Assembly (NCBI GenBank): GCA_017608505.1
Contig: JAFCFT010000005.1
Location: 1-55,517, forward strand
Reading direction: 5' to 3'
DNA length: 55,517 bases
Source: Candidatus Parvarchaeota archaeon
GTDB lineage: Archaea; Nanobdellota; Nanobdellia; WJKC01
Of the stretch, positions 51,656-55,517 are shown piece by piece. Under the pieces are notes generated by a model. The model had not been told where the DNA came from and did no database searches. It was given only the letters and a program-made list of their open reading frames with translations. Both the position numbers and the translations under genes were made by a program. Numbering within the stretch: position 1 is the first letter of the stretch; every line of letters begins with the position of its first letter.

Positions 51656-52909
51656 AAGCCACTTCCAAAGTGGCAAGCATTTTATTTTTTTGTTTTTGCT
51701 TGTTATTATTTCAGTTTCTTTTCCATTATATATTATGAGTCCTTCTTTTATCTTATGCTTTTCAAGAAAATATTTCATATTTGTTAAATCCCTTTTTAGC
51801 AACTCCTTTTTATTTTTAACTTCAATTGGAATAACCTTTTTTTTATCAACTATTAAAAAATCTATTTCTTTTTTATTTTTTCTCCAGTAATATTTGCCAT
51901 CTATGATGCTTGCAACTACATTTTCCATTATCTTATCATAATTATCTGTATAACAATAGGCCAGTGTCCACCAATACGGATATATTCTTTGAAGTTTCCT
52001 AGACGCAGCAAACGCACTTATTCTAAAATTTTTAATTCTTCTTAACAAATAAGAGAACTCAAGATAAAACATATGTTTAGCAAGCGTCTTTTTACTTATT
52101 CTTAATTTTTTTGAGATGCTGTCATAGTCCAAATAAGATCCAGGCTCGCTGTAAAACATGCTTAACAAACTAAAAAGCAATTCCTTGTTGATATTCTCGA
52201 ATTTTTCTGAAAGGTCGCTTTTTATTATTTTGTCAACAATCGCAGTTCTTAAATAGTCCTTTATTAGCAATTTATCTTCCCAATTGATTATTTCAGGGAA
52301 GCCTTTTAATAAATAGCTTTTAAACTCTTTTTCAATTTCTTTTTTCCACAGCTCGGTATTTTCAAGCAATTTATTTTTTCCTTTTAGTTCCAAGTACTCA
52401 GTAAAACTTAGTGGTTTTACATTTATTAAAAAATATCTTCCAGCGAGATTCTTTATAGCCTCTTCTTCTAATTTCATGCTGCTTGATGATGAAACTAGAA
52501 ACTTTATGTTTGGAAATGCATCATAAATCAACTTAATTTTACTCCCCCATTTGTCGAGTTTTGCTATCTCATCAAAAAATACAAAAATTTTTTCTTTTTT
52601 CCAATCAATATTTGTTAATTCTTTATAATTATCTAAAACCTCGATTAATTCCTCAACTTCTTTATCAAAATTAAAATACAAAATGCGTTTTGGATCATTT
52701 TTTTCCAATAACTGTCCAATAACTTGATAAAGCAACGTTGTTTTTCCAACTCTTCTTAATCCAGACAGCATAATTATTTGTTTATAATCAATTAGTTTCA
52801 TAATTTTATCAAAAATTTTTCTTTTGTACGGTTTTGCAAGTTCTTTGCTAATTTTATTTTCTTTCCACCAAGGATTTAACAATTCCAATATTTCTTTTAG
52901 CATCTTCAT
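51647..52909 (-). CDS. AAA ATPase with DUF4143-like C-terminus
   Basis: A 420-residue ATPase of the archaeal AAA_14 group. Walker A is GLRRVGKTTLL near residue 50, Walker B is IFVFFDEIAKL, and sensor-like SSSSS follows. The C-terminal half (residues about 260-420) has the winged-helix and DUF4143-like layout, ending with an endonuclease-like WRKNKKEIDFLIV and IPIEVKNKKE that resembles a PD-(D/E)xK core. Such proteins are frequent in archaeal genomes and are often mobile or defence related, but no role is proven. ATG is at 52909 or two codons downstream. Confidence 0.75.
   Translation of the reverse strand: MKMLKEILELLNPWWKENKISKELAKPYKRKIFDKIMKLIDYKQIIMLSGLRRVGKTTLLYQVIGQLLEKNDPKRILYFNFDKEVEELIEVLDNYKELTNIDWKKEKIFVFFDEIAKLDKWGSKIKLIYDAFPNIKFLVSSSSSMKLEEEAIKNLAGRYFLINVKPLSFTEYLELKGKNKLLENTELWKKEIEKEFKSYLLKGFPEIINWEDKLLIKDYLRTAIVDKIIKSDLSEKFENINKELLFSLLSMFYSEPGSYLDYDSISKKLRISKKTLAKHMFYLEFSYLLRRIKNFRISAFAASRKLQRIYPYWWTLAYCYTDNYDKIMENVVASIIDGKYYWRKNKKEIDFLIVDKKKVIPIEVKNKKELLKRDLTNMKYFLEKHKIKEGLIIYNGKETEIITSKNKKIKCLPLWKWLLF
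51658..51700 (+). terminator. Hairpin plus T-run terminator of dnaG
   Basis: GCCACTT-CCA-AAGTGGC (51658-51674) is a perfect 7-bp stem three bases after the dnaG stop. It is followed by a T-rich run (AAGCATTTTATTTTTTTGTTTTT). The hairpin lies in the last codons of the convergent ATPase gene, encoding LPLWKWLLF. A T-rich run is the usual archaeal terminator, so the stem may be secondary. Confidence 0.6.
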
Positions 52910-52946
52910 ATAAGTTCTAAATTAGAAACCAATATTTAAATTTTTG

Positions 52947-52962
52947 GTTTCCATATGGAAAC
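52947..52962. promoter_or_regulatory. Perfect palindrome upstream of the ATPase gene
   Basis: GTTTCCATATGGAAAC is a perfect 16-bp palindrome, 38 bp upstream of the ATPase start. A related half site GAAACC (52925-52930) forms a larger dyad with GGTTTC around an AT-rich spacer that contains the TATA-like TATTTAAATTT (52933-52943). It may be a repressor site of the ATPase. The core TTTCCATATGGAAAC also resembles a symmetrised mini-ORB. Confidence 0.55.
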
Positions 52963-53013
52963 TAATGTTTTATATGAATATTCTTTTATATCAGAAAATA
53001 ATATATTTCATTA

Positions 53014-55517
53014 ATGAAAAGACGCATTTTTTTGTTATGTCTCTTGCCTTTAATATTTAACGCTGTCCTCGCTGCCTACGATGACTCCCAGTCAGAGTGC
53101 GAGGCTGGGGGATATGTTTGGTTTAGAAACAATGTAGTTTTTGCTGGCAATGTTACATATCCTGTGGGTTACGAGCCTGACAGTATTGCAATAGGAGATC
53201 TTGATGGCGACGGAGATTTAGATATTGTTAATACAAATCAGCAAGCTCACACGTTTAATGTCTCCTTAAATAACGGCGACGGAACTTTTACAGTGTCTTC
53301 GTATTATTCTACTGGTGACGTATCTAATGATATAACATTAGGAGATGTTGATAACGACGGCGACCTAGATGTTGTATACACAGATGGTGGCGATACTTTT
53401 GCTGTTAGAAAAAACAATGGAGACGGCACTTTTACATCCGCCGTTTCATACTCTGTTGGTGGAGGTCCGCATGGAATTGCCTTGGGAGATGTAGATGGCG
53501 ACGGAGATCTAGATATAATTAACACCAATTGGTTAGATAATACATTTAATGTATCTTTAAATAATGGCGACGGAACTTTTACAGTTTCAGCATCATACCC
53601 TGTAGGCAATGATCCTGAAGATGTTGTCTTAGGCGACATAGACAACGATGGAGATTTAGATGTAATTAACATAAATTTTAACAGCAACACTTTTACAGTT
53701 TCTAAAAACAATGGCGATGGCACATTTACATTAGACGCATCGTATCACACTGGTCAATGGTTAAGGAGTATTGCTTTAGGAGACGTTGACAATGACGGCG
53801 ACCTTGATGTTGTAATCACCAATCAATTCTCTGGCACCTTTACAGTCTCTAAAAACAATGGCGATGGCACCTTTGCGTCTGCTGTTTCCTATAGTGTTGG
53901 CAGCAATCCTTGGGGAGTTGCATTAGGCGACATAGACAACGACGGCGACCTTGATGTTGTAAACACAAATTATAATGATTATACATTCAATGTAAGTTTT
54001 AATAATGGCGATGGAACTTATGTAGTAAGCTCGTTATCTTATTCTATAGGCAGGGCTCCTAGAGATGTTGCCTTAAGCGACATAGATAATGACGGCGACT
54101 TAGACGTTATTAACGTAAATGCATGGGATTACACGATAAGCGTCAGTAAAAATCTTGGCATCAACGGCACCAATGGCCCTTGCTGCGGCGATGACGGAGT
54201 CAACGATAATTTCTACAATTCCACTCTTGCGTGCAAAGACGGCAAAGTTACTTCAGACAGAGACTCATTTAGCGGTTTTTGCGGTGCTGGAGGATACACT
54301 TGGGTTAACAATACAAATTATCCTGCCACATACTCTTTTACAGACGACGCTGACGGAAGCGATCCTTCTGGATGGACTGTTGAAGAAACAGGCGGTCCTG
54401 TGAACGTAATATCTGAAATAGATGGTCATGCAAAGGTTGTTGAGATGCAGAATACAGTTGCAGGAGGTGTAGGCTTTAGAAATTATTTTACAAATCGCAC
54501 TTCGGGAGCTTACGAATTCTGGTTTAGAACCACTAGCTCAAATGATTACTTTAATATGGATGTGTGGAGCGATGATTCGTATGGAACCTACTTAAGTACT
54601 ATGAATGGATACCTTAGATATTATGATACTGCTTGGCACGACATAGCGCCCATTAATAACAATGAGTGGTATCACATCAAAGTTACTTTTGAAACAGATA
54701 CTGGAGGGTATGACGGACTTTCTGCAGATCAATTTAATGTTTATATAAATGGAGTTAAATATGGTCCCTATCCTTTTAGGGGTGCTTTGAGTTCTGTTAA
54801 TAATGTGAGATTCATGTGTGGCAGTGGAACTGGATATACTGTATATGTAGACGCAGTCGGTTACTCTTGGGATGCTGATTATAATATTGGAGACAACGTT
54901 TATCCTGCTTGTTGCGGAGACGACGGCGCAAACGATGATTTCTACAATTCTACCCATGCGTGCTATAACGGTGTATTCACTGACGATAGAGATTCTTGGG
55001 AGGAATTTTGTGAGGTAGGGGGGTATATTTGGTTTGCTTTAACATTTGTTAAATCAAATTTAGGCGTCGCATCTGGCGCAGTTTATTCAGTAGCCTTAGG
55101 AGACATAGATAACGACGGAGATCTTGACATAATCTCTGGAGACGCAGGTGGTAATGTTTACAAATGGACAAATATTGGGGCAGGAAGTTTTACAAAATCT
55201 AGTTTGGGTGCTGTTTCTGATGTGATTACGTCTATTGCTCTAGGAGACATAGACGGAGACAACAATCTTGACATAATCTCTGGAGACGCAGGTGGTAATG
55301 TTTACAAATGGACAAATAATGGTGCAGGAAGTTTTACAAAGACCTATCTTGATGTGCTTACTAGTGAAATACATTCAATTTCTTTAGGAGACATAGACGG
55401 AGACAACAATCTTGACATAATCTCTGGAGACGGAGGCAACCACGTCTACAAATGGATAAACGACGGTACAGGCACTTTTACAAAAACAGACCTAGGCACT
55501 GCTTCTGGACAAGTATA
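53014..55517 (+). CDS. Secreted FG-GAP/VCBS repeat protein, 5' part
   Basis: An open frame from ATG 53014 to the window end, at least 834 residues. A signal peptide (MKRRIFLLCLLPLIFNAVLA) precedes seven FG-GAP-like repeats, each with a calcium-loop G-D-x-D-x-D-G-D-L-D. A Cys-rich linker (CCGDDG, NDNFYNST, then FCxxGGYxW) follows, then a LamG-like domain of about 200 residues (GSDPSGWTVEE to YVDAVGYSW), a second linker and three more repeats of a diverged type (GDIDGDNNLDIISGD). Such beta-propeller proteins sit on the cell surface and bind ligands or other cells. The end is cut. Confidence 0.88.
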   Translation, partial: MKRRIFLLCLLPLIFNAVLAAYDDSQSECEAGGYVWFRNNVVFAGNVTYPVGYEPDSIAIGDLDGDGDLDIVNTNQQAHTFNVSLNNGDGTFTVSSYYSTGDVSNDITLGDVDNDGDLDVVYTDGGDTFAVRKNNGDGTFTSAVSYSVGGGPHGIALGDVDGDGDLDIINTNWLDNTFNVSLNNGDGTFTVSASYPVGNDPEDVVLGDIDNDGDLDVININFNSNTFTVSKNNGDGTFTLDASYHTGQWLRSIALGDVDNDGDLDVVITNQFSGTFTVSKNNGDGTFASAVSYSVGSNPWGVALGDIDNDGDLDVVNTNYNDYTFNVSFNNGDGTYVVSSLSYSIGRAPRDVALSDIDNDGDLDVINVNAWDYTISVSKNLGINGTNGPCCGDDGVNDNFYNSTLACKDGKVTSDRDSFSGFCGAGGYTWVNNTNYPATYSFTDDADGSDPSGWTVEETGGPVNVISEIDGHAKVVEMQNTVAGGVGFRNYFTNRTSGAYEFWFRTTSSNDYFNMDVWSDDSYGTYLSTMNGYLRYYDTAWHDIAPINNNEWYHIKVTFETDTGGYDGLSADQFNVYINGVKYGPYPFRGALSSVNNVRFMCGSGTGYTVYVDAVGYSWDADYNIGDNVYPACCGDDGANDDFYNSTHACYNGVFTDDRDSWEEFCEVGGYIWFALTFVKSNLGVASGAVYSVALGDIDNDGDLDIISGDAGGNVYKWTNIGAGSFTKSSLGAVSDVITSIALGDIDGDNNLDIISGDAGGNVYKWTNNGAGSFTKTYLDVLTSEIHSISLGDIDGDNNLDIISGDGGNHVYKWINDGTGTFTKTDLGTASGQV
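55121..55321 (+). repeat. Near-identical FG-GAP repeat units
   Basis: Bases 55121-55173 and 55265-55317 are identical over 53 bp, and 55406 onward continues the same pattern with a few changes. Each unit is about 144 bp (48 residues). Such identity at the DNA level in a protein whose other repeats differ shows a recent tandem duplication within the gene. Confidence 0.85.

Noticed and set aside
53304..54957. Minus-strand open frames of 139 and 121 residues opposite the secreted repeat protein
   Set aside because: They are reverse-strand shadows of the FG-GAP repeats, with Ser/Pro-rich or Ile/Ser-rich composition, no ribosome site and no family. The plus frame with signal peptide is continuous from 53014.
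53200..55500. Regularly spaced repeats that could suggest a CRISPR array or tandem satellite
   Set aside because: The units are coding, in frame, about 140-150 bp long and diverged at third positions; no short repeat-spacer pattern exists. No CRISPR array was seen elsewhere.

Overview
The window is archaeal. It carries both subunits of the archaeal-specific DNA polymerase D, Orc1/Cdc6, archaeal DnaG, a replication protein A, a histone, aIF5A, aRF1, an archaeal-type S-adenosylmethionine synthetase, aCPSF1, a proteasome beta subunit and endonuclease Q. Short or absent intergenic spaces, AT-rich sequence, a trimmed alanyl-tRNA synthetase and secreted Cys-rich FG-GAP proteins point to a small-genome DPANN-like lineage (Woesearchaeota/Pacearchaeota type). 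That placement is inference; no rRNA is present to fix it.

Layout. 1-1430: thymidylate synthase (partial), dTMP kinase and dCTP deaminase, a dTTP-supply operon. 1377-4493 (minus): three glycosyltransferases for membrane-linked sugar transfer. 4550-9103: seryl-tRNA synthetase, a PIN-ATPase-KH protein, an AK6/Fap7-like kinase and a TctA-like membrane protein. 9137-18176 (mostly minus): a 43-residue zinc protein, PolD large subunit with a 466-residue intein, a DUF2797-like protein and a P-loop protein on the plus strand, PolD small subunit and Orc1/Cdc6. 18184-18610: a replication origin with ORB-type repeats in opposite orientations around an AT-rich core. 18611-26237: YhfC-like membrane protease, DNA-binding protein, Yip1 protein, P-type ATPase, secreted protein and alpha-glucan phosphorylase. 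26350-34299: RPA, PurF-like amidotransferase, endonuclease Q, a JAMM-like protein, aRF1, a frameshifted PadR regulator, histone, aIF5A and peptidase E. 34292-44834: ValRS, small proteins, MBL hydrolase, methyltransferase, MAT, a tRNA-Ile with an insertion, AlaRS, MetRS and MscL. 44887-52909: a coiled-coil protein, proteasome beta, aCPSF1, two Toprim proteins including DnaG, and an AAA ATPase. 53014-end: a large secreted FG-GAP repeat protein running off the window.

The most unusual signal is a repeated architecture at three loci (24446-24565, 29251-29360, 50014-50155). At each, one end of a gene (31, about 30 and 41 bp) is present twice, and the copies are separated by a 47-60 bp insert built on a G/C-rich hairpin. 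In two cases the upstream copy opens a short leader ORF whose stop overlaps the start codon of the intact gene (ATGA). This looks like a family of very small mobile or att-like elements that target gene ends, and I do not recognise it as a described class.

Other points worth checking are a 36-bp palindromic element shared between the origin and 40.5 kb, a perfectly phased A-AAA-AAG slippery heptamer that would restore full-length PadR, a 35-nt insertion in the T-loop of tRNA-Ile, and a PolD intein inserted directly before the polymerase catalytic motif.
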